Position numbers and translations under genes: made by a program
The notes under the pieces: generated by a model
Databases searched by the model: none
Told to the model about the DNA's origin: nothing
The model's input: the letters and a program-made list of their open reading frames with translations, nothing else
Shown here: in pieces, positions 25,060 through 33,364 of the stretch
How the letters are laid out: every line of letters starts with the position of its first letter
Numbering within the stretch: position 1 is the stretch's first letter
Assembly: GCA_023142995.1 (NCBI GenBank)
Contig: JAGLIM010000014.1
Span: 1 to 42,486 of the forward strand
Origin: Minisyncoccota bacterium
GTDB lineage: Bacteria > Patescibacteriota > Minisyncoccia > JAHIHE01 > JAGLIN01
Reading direction: 5' to 3'
DNA: 42,486 nucleotides

Positions 25060-25158
25060 GCGGGAACGGGTTTGTAACCCGTTTCCTTTGTTTTGAAGTT
25101 TCATCTTGTTTCACCTATATGATAAACATTAGAAACTGGTTTCAAACCAGTTCCCACG
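25060..25158 (+). repeat. REP/BIME element C
   Basis: Complete plus copy: HP1 GAACGGGTTTGTAACCCGTT, linker with GTTTCATCTTGTTTCACC, HP2 GAAACTGGTTTCAAACCAGT. It forms a tandem pair with D (period 133 bp, with the preceding CGCGGAAATAGACTTCTTTG also duplicated). Confidence 0.95.
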
Positions 25159-25192
25159 ACAGAAAATATTCTTCGCGGAAATAGACTTCTTT

Positions 25193-25289
25193 GCGGGAAC
25201 GGGTTTGTAACCCGTTTCTTTTATTTTTAAGTTTCATCTCATTTTGCCTGTATGGGAAACATTGGAAACTGGTTACAAACCAGTTTCTG
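25193..25289 (+). repeat. REP/BIME element D
   Basis: Complete plus copy, tandem with C. It ends 11 bases after (minus-strand sense) the stop of the gene at 25300. Confidence 0.95.
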
Positions 25290-25299
25290 TAAAAACAAT

Positions 25300-25998
25300 T
25301 TATACTTTTTTTGATAATTCATTGTAATTAGAAAAAATCTTTATATTTTCTACTAATGCATCCAAGTATATATTAATAAATTCTTTATAAGTCAATTTAC
25401 ATTCGCCATTAATCGTTTGTGACTTTTTTTCAAAGAAGAAAAAATTATAAGCACAATCTTCTGATTTTTCATTTTTAAAAATTATTCCTGTATAATTTCC
25501 TTTATGAACATACTCGCATCTTATATCATAAAAAATACTTGAAAAAGTTGCATCTTTTATTTTGTTAATATCATCAATTGTAATTCTGACTTTATAATCT
25601 AAACCGTATCTATCAACAATCGGAGCAAAAAACTTTTTAACTAATTCTCTGTGAGAAGAATTGTTGTTTACATCTTTTTGATAAAAAGTATTGATGGTTA
25701 TTTCGGCATGAGAAATTAGAAGAAAAATTTTTATTTTGTCAACATCTTCATTTTTTTCTTTTTTTAAACTATCTAAAAAGTCACATATTTTTATAACTTT
25801 ACGAATTTTACTTAATAAATAAAAAATTCTTTGTTGTTTTTTATAGTCTAAACAAATCAAAAAGTCATATAATTCAGAAACATCTTGAACGTATTTATTA
25901 AAAAAGTCTACTATTTCTCCTTTGTTATTTTTCCAACTTTCTTTTTGCATATTCTGCCATTTATTGCTAAATTCATTTATTGTATTATTCTTTTTCAT
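25300..25998 (-). CDS. HEPN-like hypothetical protein
   Basis: A 232-residue, strongly Lys/Asn-rich, almost wholly helical protein without signal or membrane segments. In its second half IFYDIRCEYVHKGNY contains R160-x4-H165, the R-x4-6-H motif of HEPN ribonuclease-type domains, followed by G-x-Y as in many apea/RiboL-like HEPN proteins. The N-terminal part (about 30-110) is two or three long helices that may form the rest of the four-helix bundle. If real, it could be an RNA-cutting toxin or defence protein. The surrounding AlbA_2, Fic and AbiE genes fit that reading. Based on one motif and fold guess only. Confidence 0.7.
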   Translation of the reverse strand: MKKNNTINEFSNKWQNMQKESWKNNKGEIVDFFNKYVQDVSELYDFLICLDYKKQQRIFYLLSKIRKVIKICDFLDSLKKEKNEDVDKIKIFLLISHAEITINTFYQKDVNNNSSHRELVKKFFAPIVDRYGLDYKVRITIDDINKIKDATFSSIFYDIRCEYVHKGNYTGIIFKNEKSEDCAYNFFFFEKKSQTINGECKLTYKEFINIYLDALVENIKIFSNYNELSKKV

Positions 25999-26126
25999 TT
26001 TTCAATTAAGTTTAAATAATTAGGATTTTCTCCCATCGCTGGCTCAGGTCTCCTGACCTGAATCATATATTTCTTACAATTACACTATAACCAACTATCA
26101 ATCTAAAGCTCGCAATTCTTACTTTC

Positions 26127-26224
26127 GCGGGAACGGGTTTGTAACCCGTTCCTTTTGTTTTTAAGTTTCATCTTATTTTGCCTGTATGGGAAACATTGGA
26201 AACTGGTTACAAACCAGTTCCCGC
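26127..26224 (+). repeat. REP/BIME element E
   Basis: Complete plus copy with the best-preserved hairpins (GGAACGGGTT-TGT-AACCCGTTCC). It ends 12 bases beyond the stop of the gene at 26236. Just before it, 26040-26065 holds a separate small hairpin CAGGT-CTCCTG-ACCTG. Confidence 0.95.
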
Positions 26225-26235
26225 AATAAAGGATT

Positions 26236-27270
26236 TCAGGCAACAGAGTCCCCGTGTAAATCTATTCCCCATATCTCATTTAGTTGCTTCTCGGAAGGAT
26301 TTGAAATACACTGTTTATAAATTTTATTTAATTCCTCTTGTGTCTTTTTTATAATTTTTTTATAAACCTGCTGATTCCTTGCCCCGATTGATAATTCTAT
26401 ACAGAAGTTTTTTGTAAAGGGTGGTAATAATTCTAAGTTTATAACCATTATTTGCGACCTTTGTTCATATCCTAGTCGAAAACCTTGTTTAGAAATAAAA
26501 CTAAATTCAACTCCGTATGCATTTTGATAATTATAATTTTCTATATCACTAAATTGAATATTATTTTGACAATTATCTCCCGATGAAAACGTCCTAATAA
26601 ATCCATAGATATCTTCAGCGATACCGAGTCCTCCGTTTACCGCCATTAAACCAACATTCCACTTTACTGCCTTGTTCTCTGTAATTTTTGGAATACCCAT
26701 ATTGCCCAGATTAAACATCCAAAAAACATCAGATTGTGGCGAACGCCCAAACATTCCCTGTAATACTCCATGTGGAACGGGCATAAACGAATCTCCAGCA
26801 CGCATATAATATTTATAGTCACTGATGTTTTGATATGGTCGGTCGCTCCCCTTTGGAATAACAGTGACTATTAATCCTTCATTCGCACTGTTTGACTTTT
26901 TTACGATAAAATTTTCAACAGTTTTATGAACTGGTAATGTTAGAAGCGATATAAACGACTCAAGGAGAGATTTGAAATTTTCTACACTCTTAATTGGCTT
27001 TATCGCTTTTGCGAAATCATCATAACTACCCGATGCCTCTATTCCCCAAATTATAATACCGCCTTCAGAATTTCCAAAACCAGATAGAGCTTTTGCGAAA
27101 TTCTTTTTGTCTGAATCAAACAAAGTTTTCTGTCCACTATAATCATCTTTTTGTGTTAACTTAAAATCAACAAAAAAACTTTCTGATTCTTTTCTAGCTA
27201 AAATATCTTCAAAAGCCTTGAAACCTTGTTTTTTTATATCATCAATAATTGGAGTTACATTATCCTTCAT
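26236..27270 (-). CDS. AlbA_2 (Schlafen-type) domain protein
   Basis: A 344-residue protein. Residues about 28-165 match the AlbA_2/Schlafen-type domain: ESFFVDFKLTQ, then KNFAKALSGFGNSEGGIIIW and GIE, then LIVTVIPKGSDRPYQN, then YYMRAGDSFMPVP. The ExxxxDFK and NFAKALSGFGNSEGG segments are the conserved core. The C-terminal half (about 180-330) is unrelated to the usual ATPase or HTH partners and ends in a Lys-rich helix. AlbA_2 proteins are often transcription regulators or defence effectors binding nucleic acid. The gene is bracketed by REP copies F (upstream) and E (downstream). Confidence 0.85.
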   Translation of the reverse strand: MKDNVTPIIDDIKKQGFKAFEDILARKESESFFVDFKLTQKDDYSGQKTLFDSDKKNFAKALSGFGNSEGGIIIWGIEASGSYDDFAKAIKPIKSVENFKSLLESFISLLTLPVHKTVENFIVKKSNSANEGLIVTVIPKGSDRPYQNISDYKYYMRAGDSFMPVPHGVLQGMFGRSPQSDVFWMFNLGNMGIPKITENKAVKWNVGLMAVNGGLGIAEDIYGFIRTFSSGDNCQNNIQFSDIENYNYQNAYGVEFSFISKQGFRLGYEQRSQIMVINLELLPPFTKNFCIELSIGARNQQVYKKIIKKTQEELNKIYKQCISNPSEKQLNEIWGIDLHGDSVA

Positions 27271-27295
27271 AGTTATTATATTGTTTTAATTTTAT

Positions 27296-27393
27296 GCGGG
27301 AGCGGGTTTGTAACCCATTTCTTTTGTTTTGAAATTTCATTTTGTTTTGCCCATATGGGAAACATTAGAAACTGGTTGCAAACCAGTTCCCGT
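27296..27393 (+). repeat. REP/BIME element F
   Basis: Complete plus copy, slightly eroded HP1 (AGCGGGTTTGTAACCCATTT). It lies between the AlbA_2 start and the RAYT gene. Confidence 0.92.
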
Positions 27394-27410
27394 GGGAAAG
27401 AAAGACTTTT

Positions 27411-28011
27411 CGGGTAGAAACTCGTTCGCAACCCGATCATATTACTTCTAAGCATCAACAGCCTCCGTTCTTATTATACTCTGTGGATTGGCGGAAGACC
27501 AATGCCAATGTGCTGGATCTGTCACATATTGTTTTCTAACTGGATTTTCTTGAATGTAATTTACTTTTTGTAGAAAATATTTTTCTGATTCAATTTGTTT
27601 GGGCATATTCGTTTTTTGCCAGAACTCATATTTATTTTCACCGATTTGAAATAATTTTAAAATACTTGGTTCAGTGGCAATGATATTTTTCAAGATTTCC
27701 TTGGAAGTAAATTTTTTGAAATCTCTGACAAAAGCAATCATATCCGAAGAAGAAGCAATTAAGTGAATATGATTCAACATAAAAACATAAGCATATAATT
27801 TTAAATCTTTATTTTTTTGACAATACTGGATTGAATCACTTAGAATTTGAAATCTATTGTGTCGGTCAAAAATGTAATACCAGTTTTTTATGGTAAATGT
27901 GAGAAAATATATTCCTGAATTTAATTCTTTTGAAATTTTGATAGATGGCATATAAAAATTTGTTTTATTTGCTTGGGAAACATTAGAAACTGGTTACAAA
28001 CCAGTTCCCGC
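27411..28011. mobile_element. RAYT unit: degenerate HP1 - transposase - HP2
   Basis: The transposase gene (27448-27951) is preceded on its left by a degraded HP1-like hairpin (CGGG ... CGCAACCCGATCA, 27411-27440). On its right lies the linker end plus intact HP2 (TTGGGAAACATTAGAAACTG ... CCAGTTCCCGC, about 27971-28011). The order HP1-gene-HP2 matches a full element whose internal deletion would give the short REP copies. Confidence 0.7.
27448..27951 (-). CDS. REP-associated tyrosine transposase (RAYT, Y1/HUH)
   Basis: A 167-residue single-strand transposase of the Y1_Tnp/IS200-like fold. Strand ISKELNSGIYFLTFTIK begins it; the HUH motif is H61-I-H63 in VFMLNHIHLIA. The nucleophile is expected at Tyr132 in VNYIQENPVRKQYV, the family's Y-x-x-x-NPVR signature, and HWHWSSA follows. 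RAYTs bind and cut hairpins of REP elements and are domesticated IS200/IS605 relatives. Length (usually 150-230) and both catalytic motifs are intact, so it may be active. It sits among nearly identical REP elements, and it lies between HP1-like and HP2 sequences. Confidence 0.94.
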   Translation of the reverse strand: MPSIKISKELNSGIYFLTFTIKNWYYIFDRHNRFQILSDSIQYCQKNKDLKLYAYVFMLNHIHLIASSSDMIAFVRDFKKFTSKEILKNIIATEPSILKLFQIGENKYEFWQKTNMPKQIESEKYFLQKVNYIQENPVRKQYVTDPAHWHWSSANPQSIIRTEAVDA

Positions 28012-28026
28012 GAAAGTGACTTCTTT

Positions 28027-28124
28027 ACGGGAGCGGGTTTGTAACCCGTTTCCTTTGTTTTAAAGTTTCATCTTGTTTTGTCTGTATGGGAAACATTGGA
28101 AACTGGTTTCAAACCAGTTCCCGC
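28027..28124 (+). repeat. REP/BIME element G
   Basis: Complete plus copy (GAGCGGGTTTGTAACCCGTT; GAAACTGGTTTCAAACCAGT), then a short echo GAGCTCCCGCAGAAG. It ends 27 bases from the Fic stop. Confidence 0.95.
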
Positions 28125-28150
28125 AGAGCTCCCGCAGAAGATAAATTTAT

Positions 28151-29212
28151 TTATAATTTTCTGTAAACAGTGCCACGTCCTTGTCCAATCCGCTCTATTT
28201 TTTTAAGTCGCATTAATTTATCAAGTGCTTGTCTAACAGTGCCATAAGCCACTTTTGTCTTTTTAGCAATTTCAAGAGGGGTAGATTCATCTACTTTATC
28301 AAGATACTCCCAGACAGCAAGCTGTTTATTTGTTAATAATTTTTCTATTTTTTCTTCTGATAATAGCTCCATTGCCATTTGAGATTGCTTGATCAGAATA
28401 GTAAAAAAGAACTCTATCCACGGCACGACATTTTCTTTTTTAGAACCCATTGTTTTTTGACTTTTACGCAAAGCAATATAATATTCTGGTTTATTGTCCT
28501 CAATTAATTTTTCATGGGAAACATAAGGCATATATTCATAACCTGCTTTCAAAAGCAACAAGTTTGTCAAAACACGAGAAAGCCGTCCATTACCGTCCTG
28601 AAACGGATGAATTTTCAAAAATTCCACAAGAAAATTAGCAATAACAAGAAGGGGATGATATTTTTTATCAGTCAACGATTTATCTGTCCATTCAATCAAT
28701 TCCTGCATTTCCTTAGGTGTGAGATAGGCAAGAGTGGTATCAAAAAGAATTCCAATAGATTCACCAGCTTCATTTATCATATGAACTTTGTTCTCCTGCT
28801 TCTTGTAATCACCTCTGTGTCTTATGTCTTTATCAACATATTTAAGCAATTCATTATGAAAATGCTTGATTGAACTTTCATTAAAACGAAGTGTTTTCCA
28901 TGAATTAAAAACATTCTCAAGTAACTCATAATATCCCTGAACCTCCTGTTTATCACGACTGGCAAATTTCTGAACAGAAATTCCTTTCATCATTTTTTCA
29001 ATATCCCGATCTGAAAGTTTCGCACCCTCAATGCGAGTAGAAGCACCAGTAGAAGTAATCAAAACAGATCGTTTGAGACGACCTAAAATTTGCGGACTGA
29101 GTATTGCTCCCGTAATCCATTTTCCTTTTAGCTCATCAATCTGTGTTATTTTAAACCAAACACTATCAGATATGTTTTGGATTCTTAGATTGAATTTATT
29201 ATTTTTTATCAT
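28151..29212 (-). CDS. Fic family protein 1 with winged-helix C-terminus
   Basis: A 353-residue protein. The inhibitory alpha-helix motif S58-T-R-I-E62-G63 is near the N-terminus, so this is a self-inhibited class II Fic protein. The catalytic loop is H202-PFQDGNGR210-LSR, complete. The C-terminal 65 residues form a winged helix (PLEIAKKTKVAYGTVRQALD, then LKKIERIGQGRG). Fic proteins usually transfer AMP from ATP to a target hydroxyl. The wHTH and the palindrome at its own promoter suggest autoregulation. It is paralogous to the protein at 34446, sharing layout and motif spacing. Targets unknown. Confidence 0.95.
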   Translation of the reverse strand: MIKNNKFNLRIQNISDSVWFKITQIDELKGKWITGAILSPQILGRLKRSVLITSTGASTRIEGAKLSDRDIEKMMKGISVQKFASRDKQEVQGYYELLENVFNSWKTLRFNESSIKHFHNELLKYVDKDIRHRGDYKKQENKVHMINEAGESIGILFDTTLAYLTPKEMQELIEWTDKSLTDKKYHPLLVIANFLVEFLKIHPFQDGNGRLSRVLTNLLLLKAGYEYMPYVSHEKLIEDNKPEYYIALRKSQKTMGSKKENVVPWIEFFFTILIKQSQMAMELLSEEKIEKLLTNKQLAVWEYLDKVDESTPLEIAKKTKVAYGTVRQALDKLMRLKKIERIGQGRGTVYRKL

Positions 29213-29220
29213 AAATTTAT

Positions 29221-29271
29221 CTGTTATTTATAACTATAACAGATTATAGCGGATTCATAGAATAATGTCAA
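29221..29271 (-). promoter_or_regulatory. Fic-1 promoter and operator
   Basis: On the minus strand TTGACA (29271-29266), 17-bp spacer, TATAAT (29248-29243), directly followed by CTGTTAT-8-ATAACAG (29242-29221). This inverted repeat covers the expected transcription start and is a likely autoregulatory site. Confidence 0.8.
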
Positions 29272-29354
29272 AATTGTTTTAGTGTTTATAGAAACAATAC
29301 GACATACTGCAGTTGGTTCAATATCTCTGACCTGAACCAATTATTCCTTCTTTG

Positions 29355-29451
29355 CGGGATTGGGCTTAAAACCCGTTTTTTTTGTTTTTATATTGCATTT
29401 CGTTTTATTTGTATGGGAAACATTAGAAACTGGTTTCAAACCAGTTCCCGC
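29355..29451 (+). repeat. REP/BIME element H
   Basis: Plus copy; HP1 is diverged (GGATTGGGCTTAAAACCCGT), HP2 intact. A further hairpin TTGGTTCA ... TGAACCAA lies just before it (29311-29341). Confidence 0.92.
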
Positions 29452-29495
29452 TGTAAAACCAGTTTATGCGATTGAACCAACACTTATAAAAAATA

Positions 29496-29948
29496 TTATG
29501 AAGCTATAAAAAATTTTACAGCTCCGATAACCATTATATATCTAAAAGCTTCGCCCAAAATAACCCAGAATGAAAATATTCTAATATTTAAATTAAATGC
29601 TCCAGCAATAATACATATTGATTCCCCAACAATAGGAAGCCATGAAAAAAACAACAAAGGCGAACCCCATTTGGAATAAGCTTTCTCTAATTTACGCTTT
29701 TTCTTTATTTCTGGTTTTAGATATTTTGCCAGAAAAAATTTATTTCCATATTTCCCAAGGCAATAATTAGTCAAATCTCCTGAATAATTACCGATTGTAG
29801 CAAAAACAAGAATTAGCCAGATATTATAATCCAAGGTCGTCATCAGGACAACAACGGTTTCCGAACTCATAGGAATGACAGTGCTGGATAAAAAAGCCAC
29901 AACAAACAGACCAACATACCCAAAATCATAAATTAAACTTTCTAACAT
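29496..29948 (-). CDS. YqaA family membrane protein (VTT/DedA-like)
   Basis: A 150-residue membrane protein with a YqaA-type layout: GYVGLFVVAFLSSTVIPMSS then ETVVV at the N-terminus, a conserved GNYSGDLTNYCLGKYGNKF loop, and SPLLFFSWLPIVGESICIIA then GAF in the second half, with a final helix. It resembles the short members of the SNARE-associated/VTT superfamily. Related DedA proteins act in envelope lipid handling (undecaprenyl phosphate recycling for some); YqaA itself is uncharacterised. Length is normal. It is preceded by the BtrH-like gene with a 63-base gap. Confidence 0.92.
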   Translation of the reverse strand: MLESLIYDFGYVGLFVVAFLSSTVIPMSSETVVVLMTTLDYNIWLILVFATIGNYSGDLTNYCLGKYGNKFFLAKYLKPEIKKKRKLEKAYSKWGSPLLFFSWLPIVGESICIIAGAFNLNIRIFSFWVILGEAFRYIMVIGAVKFFIAS

Positions 29949-30011
29949 AAATAATTAGATTATTGAAAAAATTGAAAAAATACAATAGGAAATAACTACG
30001 CAATAAGTATG

Positions 30012-30998
30012 CTATATTTTCAACAACAATTCCATTGCTATTTTTTCTTTTTTAGATAGATCCACAAGAATTTCAGATGCTTGGTTTATATATTTAATAT
30101 CTTTTGTTTCTCCTGTTTTATCAAATAATGTTGAAACTTTTGTCCACAAGATCGCTATTTCAGCAAACATTTTGTGAACCTCATTCAACTTTTCTATTTT
30201 CAATAGATCATAACTTTCTTTCAAAAAATCTCTGTACAAATTCCTGAATAATGCTCCTCCTGTTCCTGCTTTTTCCATAAGCATCGCAGTTGTCTTGAAA
30301 TCGCCTTCTATGTCCTTACTGTTTTTAAACCATTTTTTAATCTCTTCACTTGTTTTTAATATTCCTTTATAGCCAATATTTTTAATTGGAGGATTTAAAA
30401 AGTCTTTTGCGTTATTTCTTATTGCTATAACAATAATTTTTTCAAGATCATAACCTTTTTTTGTATCACAAATTGTATAGCTTAGATTTCTTGAAGACAT
30501 TGGACCTTTTTCGCTTCTGGCCAGTTCAAGATTTTTTAATGTTGTCTTTACTTCACTGCCTTGTTGTTTGGTATCAATTAAATAAGCAAATTTATCATCA
30601 TAACCATACATCGCCACATAATGTCCAGCAAAATGAATTTTATCTGTGAAGTAATCCAGATAATAGCAATCAAGTTTAAGAGCAGTTGCGATATTGTTAT
30701 CAATCTCATCCTTAACATTTTCCCAAGCCTTTTTAACTGATGATGTTTCTTTAACTTCTAATTTTAGATTTAAATTCTTTGTAATATTTTGTGTCAAAAC
30801 ATCTGGCTTTATTCTTCCACCAATAAAAGGAAAATCCATCATTTTCATATTCCAGAAGATAAAACCTAATCCTTCTCCCAATCCAAAAAGCATTGGTTCA
30901 GAAAATTCTATCCCAATTTGATTTAGGAGTGAACCAGTCGCAGTTGTCTCGCAATGCTGACCAATAAATGGTTTAAAATCTTTGATTGTATTTGTCAT
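30012..30998 (-). CDS. BtrH-like N-terminal domain / DUF4872 protein
   Basis: A 328-residue soluble protein. The start HCETTATGSLLNQIG with Cys16 and the later HFAGHYVAMYGYDD (His126) and AYLIDTKQQG match the BtrH_N domain, a papain/C39-like fold, followed by the DUF4872-type helical C-terminus. In butirosin biosynthesis BtrH transfers an acyl chain from a carrier protein to an aminoglycoside. Other family members are found with peptide or lipid-modifying genes. No carrier protein or biosynthetic cluster is present here, so the role is open: acyltransfer or cysteine-peptidase-like chemistry. Family assignment is good; function is inferred. Confidence 0.82.
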   Translation of the reverse strand: MTNTIKDFKPFIGQHCETTATGSLLNQIGIEFSEPMLFGLGEGLGFIFWNMKMMDFPFIGGRIKPDVLTQNITKNLNLKLEVKETSSVKKAWENVKDEIDNNIATALKLDCYYLDYFTDKIHFAGHYVAMYGYDDKFAYLIDTKQQGSEVKTTLKNLELARSEKGPMSSRNLSYTICDTKKGYDLEKIIVIAIRNNAKDFLNPPIKNIGYKGILKTSEEIKKWFKNSKDIEGDFKTTAMLMEKAGTGGALFRNLYRDFLKESYDLLKIEKLNEVHKMFAEIAILWTKVSTLFDKTGETKDIKYINQASEILVDLSKKEKIAMELLLKI

Positions 30999-31076
30999 AT
31001 TATTTTATTTGAATTCATTTTTTTTATTATAAATTAAAGTTTATAAATTTATTATAGAACCTTTAAAAAACGCAGT

Positions 31077-31117
31077 TTTTGTCATTCTCGCGAATGCGGA
31101 AATCCAGAATTTAAGGC
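31077..31117 (+). repeat. Dispersed repeat family 2, copy b (short)
   Basis: TTTTGTCATTCTCGCGAATG then CGGAAATCCAGAAT, similar to the widespread 'GTCATTC...' intergenic hairpins and to the copies at 20110 and 39250. Confidence 0.5.
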
Positions 31118-31167
31118 AAAAAATAAATTCTAAAGTAGAAGTTTATTAGTTTTTCAAAGTTTCCTTA

Positions 31168-31869
31168 TTATTTTTGAATAAGTTTTAAACTTCTATCTGC
31201 TTCCCATTTTAGCTCTGGCTTTTTGCTTGTTTTTAAAATATCTAGTAAGATCATTTCTGATTTTTTGTTTGGAAATGCGCTTAACGCTCTTATTATTTTC
31301 CATTGTATAATTTCATCGCGCTTATATTCCTGTAATGATCTTTCCAAAGACTTAAATGAACTTTTATCTTCGCAATAAAAAGAAATAGATCCAACCGCGT
31401 CTATCGCTTCAGAAGTTTGTTTTTTAGTTCCATTTTCTAAAATATTATTTAAATCTACTAAAGCACCATTTCCAATTTTACAAATAGTTCTGGCAATAAT
31501 ATCTCTCGATAAAGGATAGCTTTTTTTATTAAACTTTTTCTTGGGCAAAGCTTTATGCTGATTACTTCCTATTGCGCCTAAATATTTTATAAGCTCTTTC
31601 ACTGCTGGTTTGCCAATATTACCAAGAGCTTCTGAAATAGCGATCTTTGAATATAGAGCTTTTTCATTCTTGAGTTGCTCGCATAAAGCAACGATTGCTT
31701 TTTGAGATCTTCTTTGTCCTAATGTCTTTGCCGATGAAGTTCTCTCTTTTGAATTATTAGATCTTAAAAGAAATATTAATTCGCTATCTGATCTATTTGT
31801 GAAAAGACTATCTTCAATTTCCGTTGTAAATCCTCTTTTTTCTTTTGCTGTTTTGCTTTTGGTTTTCAT
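31168..31869 (-). CDS. HEAT-repeat protein
   Basis: A 233-residue soluble protein. After a basic N-terminal stretch (KTKSKTAKEKRG) come paired helices of HEAT/PBS-lyase type: SKERTSSAKTLGQRRSQKAI, then LYSKIAISEALGNIGKPAVK, then REIIARTICKIGN-like and QTSEAIDAVGSISF segments, with the Ala/Ile and Gly spacing typical of these scaffolds. The last repeat is WEADRSLKLI. HEAT proteins are interaction platforms and no partner is evident. The gene starts 24 bases after the AbiEii stop, on the same strand, so it may be expressed with the toxin-antitoxin pair. Confidence 0.85.
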   Translation of the reverse strand: MKTKSKTAKEKRGFTTEIEDSLFTNRSDSELIFLLRSNNSKERTSSAKTLGQRRSQKAIVALCEQLKNEKALYSKIAISEALGNIGKPAVKELIKYLGAIGSNQHKALPKKKFNKKSYPLSRDIIARTICKIGNGALVDLNNILENGTKKQTSEAIDAVGSISFYCEDKSSFKSLERSLQEYKRDEIIQWKIIRALSAFPNKKSEMILLDILKTSKKPELKWEADRSLKLIQK

Positions 31870-31893
31870 TTTTTTTAAAATATCTTTACCGAT

Positions 31894-32745
31894 TTAACCA
31901 ATTTTCTTCACCAGATTATCATAAATTTCCAAATAATTATTACTTAGCTGTTTTATTCCTTCTGGTGATTCTATTAAATTTTTCATATCCTCATAAATTC
32001 CTTTTGTGTTAATATTTTCTGTTCTCTCGCGAATTAATTTCCAGATATCATCATAACTTTTTACTGTCTTATTTTGTTCTGCTTTTATAATTTGTTGAAC
32101 TCTTTTTAAATTTGGCTTAATTCCATTTTCTAAAAACCAAATTAAATCATAAAAATCCCGCCCCTTAAAATCAAATTTATCCTGAAATACTTTATCTTTT
32201 CTGCCCAATATTGCACCTATTTTATTAGCAAATAAAGTTTCTAAATCATAGTTTCTAATAATAAAAAATAAGTTGTCTCTGGCTATAGGCGTTGCTTTTA
32301 TATCATAGACAGAATATTTATTTTTTTCTATTTCTATTTTCAAATATAATAGATCACTTTCAGATCTTATATTTTCTATAATGCCTAATTTTTTTAGAAC
32401 TGGGAATTTCAAAATAATGAGTTTGCCATTTTGTTTAGAAGCGTAACCGAGATCGTCAAATCCTAATTGCTTAAAATATTTTATTAAATCTGTCAAAAAT
32501 CTATCAGAATCAAAGTTTTCCTCAAGATAATCCATATCCAAATCTTCAGACAAGCGCGCAGTCTTTCCAATTATTTTCAAAGCCGTTCCACCGCCAAAAA
32601 TTAGCTTATTCCACTTTGGTGAATTATAGATAAAATCAAGAGCATAATAAATTAACGCTTCTTTTAACTCTATCTTTATATATTCTTGGGATATGTTTCT
32701 ATCTCTACCTAACTGAACTATTCTTTCTAAATTATTTATCAACAT
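31894..32745 (-). CDS. abiEii: AbiEii/AbiGii-type nucleotidyltransferase toxin
   Basis: A 283-residue protein with the AbiEii signature: LIFGGGTALKII (nucleotidyltransferase GG-T loop at 51-54), then S66-E-D68-L-D70 (metal-binding D-x-D), and the later NYDLETLFANKIGAILGR and KFDFKGRDFYDLIWFLENG. AbiEii proteins use GTP or CTP/tRNA-type substrates to block growth and are neutralised by a partner AbiEi. The start overlaps the upstream antitoxin gene by 14 bases, the classic arrangement. All motifs appear intact. It probably acts as the toxin of a phage-defence or maintenance pair. Confidence 0.93.
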   Translation of the reverse strand: MLINNLERIVQLGRDRNISQEYIKIELKEALIYYALDFIYNSPKWNKLIFGGGTALKIIGKTARLSEDLDMDYLEENFDSDRFLTDLIKYFKQLGFDDLGYASKQNGKLIILKFPVLKKLGIIENIRSESDLLYLKIEIEKNKYSVYDIKATPIARDNLFFIIRNYDLETLFANKIGAILGRKDKVFQDKFDFKGRDFYDLIWFLENGIKPNLKRVQQIIKAEQNKTVKSYDDIWKLIRERTENINTKGIYEDMKNLIESPEGIKQLSNNYLEIYDNLVKKIG

Positions 32746-33355
32746 AAACTTTCATTATTTTATAAATCTCAGTCATTTTCAACGGCGCTTTTCTTAAATA
32801 TTTTTGATATTCTTGCCAATCATTTTTTTGCATTACATCTAAATCTAATCTCAATCCCAATAATTCTTTTTCAGTGATTTTGCTAAATTTATTTTGACTA
32901 AAATAGATATAATCAAATAACGCCTTGGCTTTACTGGCAACATACCACTTCATAGTACCGTAAGATCTTATGGAAAATCCAATAAACAAATCTTTTTTAA
33001 TTGATTGGTAATTAAATGTCCCAAACTCATTAGTAACAGAATTCGTTTTTTTGGTGGTCATTATTGAGTAACCATAAACTACATCTGTTAACATTTGATA
33101 ATCCTGTAAAACAAATTCTTTACTTAGATAACTTGGTTCAATCATTTTAGTTGCTAAAAACTGAGAATAATATAATGAATTATCTCTTTTTTCCAAAAAT
33201 CTTCTAAACACAAAAAAACCTCTTTTTAGACGAATCAAAGATTTATTTTTAATCCAATAACTTATTAAATTTCGTAGAGTATTGGAATTCTTGTCTAAGT
33301 AGTTAGATAAAGCTGTTTTAGACAAATACGGTAAGTTTTCAATATCTTCTCTCAT
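32732..33355 (-). CDS. abiEi: AbiEi-like antitoxin with N-terminal winged helix
   Basis: A 207-residue protein, first gene of the AbiE pair. The N-terminal helix-turn-helix (YLSKTALSNYLDKNSNTLRN, then IRLKRGFFVF) binds DNA. The C-terminal part has YSQFLATKMIEPSYLS, YGYSIMTTKKTNSV and YVASKAKALFDYIYF, which is the AbiEi pattern of antitoxin-fold residues. AbiEi proteins repress their own promoter by binding inverted repeats and neutralise AbiEii. A consensus promoter flanked by two matching palindromes lies 38-75 bases upstream. The identity as antitoxin rests on context and fold signature. Confidence 0.85.
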   Translation of the reverse strand: MREDIENLPYLSKTALSNYLDKNSNTLRNLISYWIKNKSLIRLKRGFFVFRRFLEKRDNSLYYSQFLATKMIEPSYLSKEFVLQDYQMLTDVVYGYSIMTTKKTNSVTNEFGTFNYQSIKKDLFIGFSIRSYGTMKWYVASKAKALFDYIYFSQNKFSKITEKELLGLRLDLDVMQKNDWQEYQKYLRKAPLKMTEIYKIMKVYVDK

Positions 33356-33364
33356 TTCTATAGT

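Noticed and set aside
19352-29451. CRISPR array
   Set aside because: Repeats are about 98 bp, separated by whole genes and built of hairpins; there are no regular spacers or cas genes.
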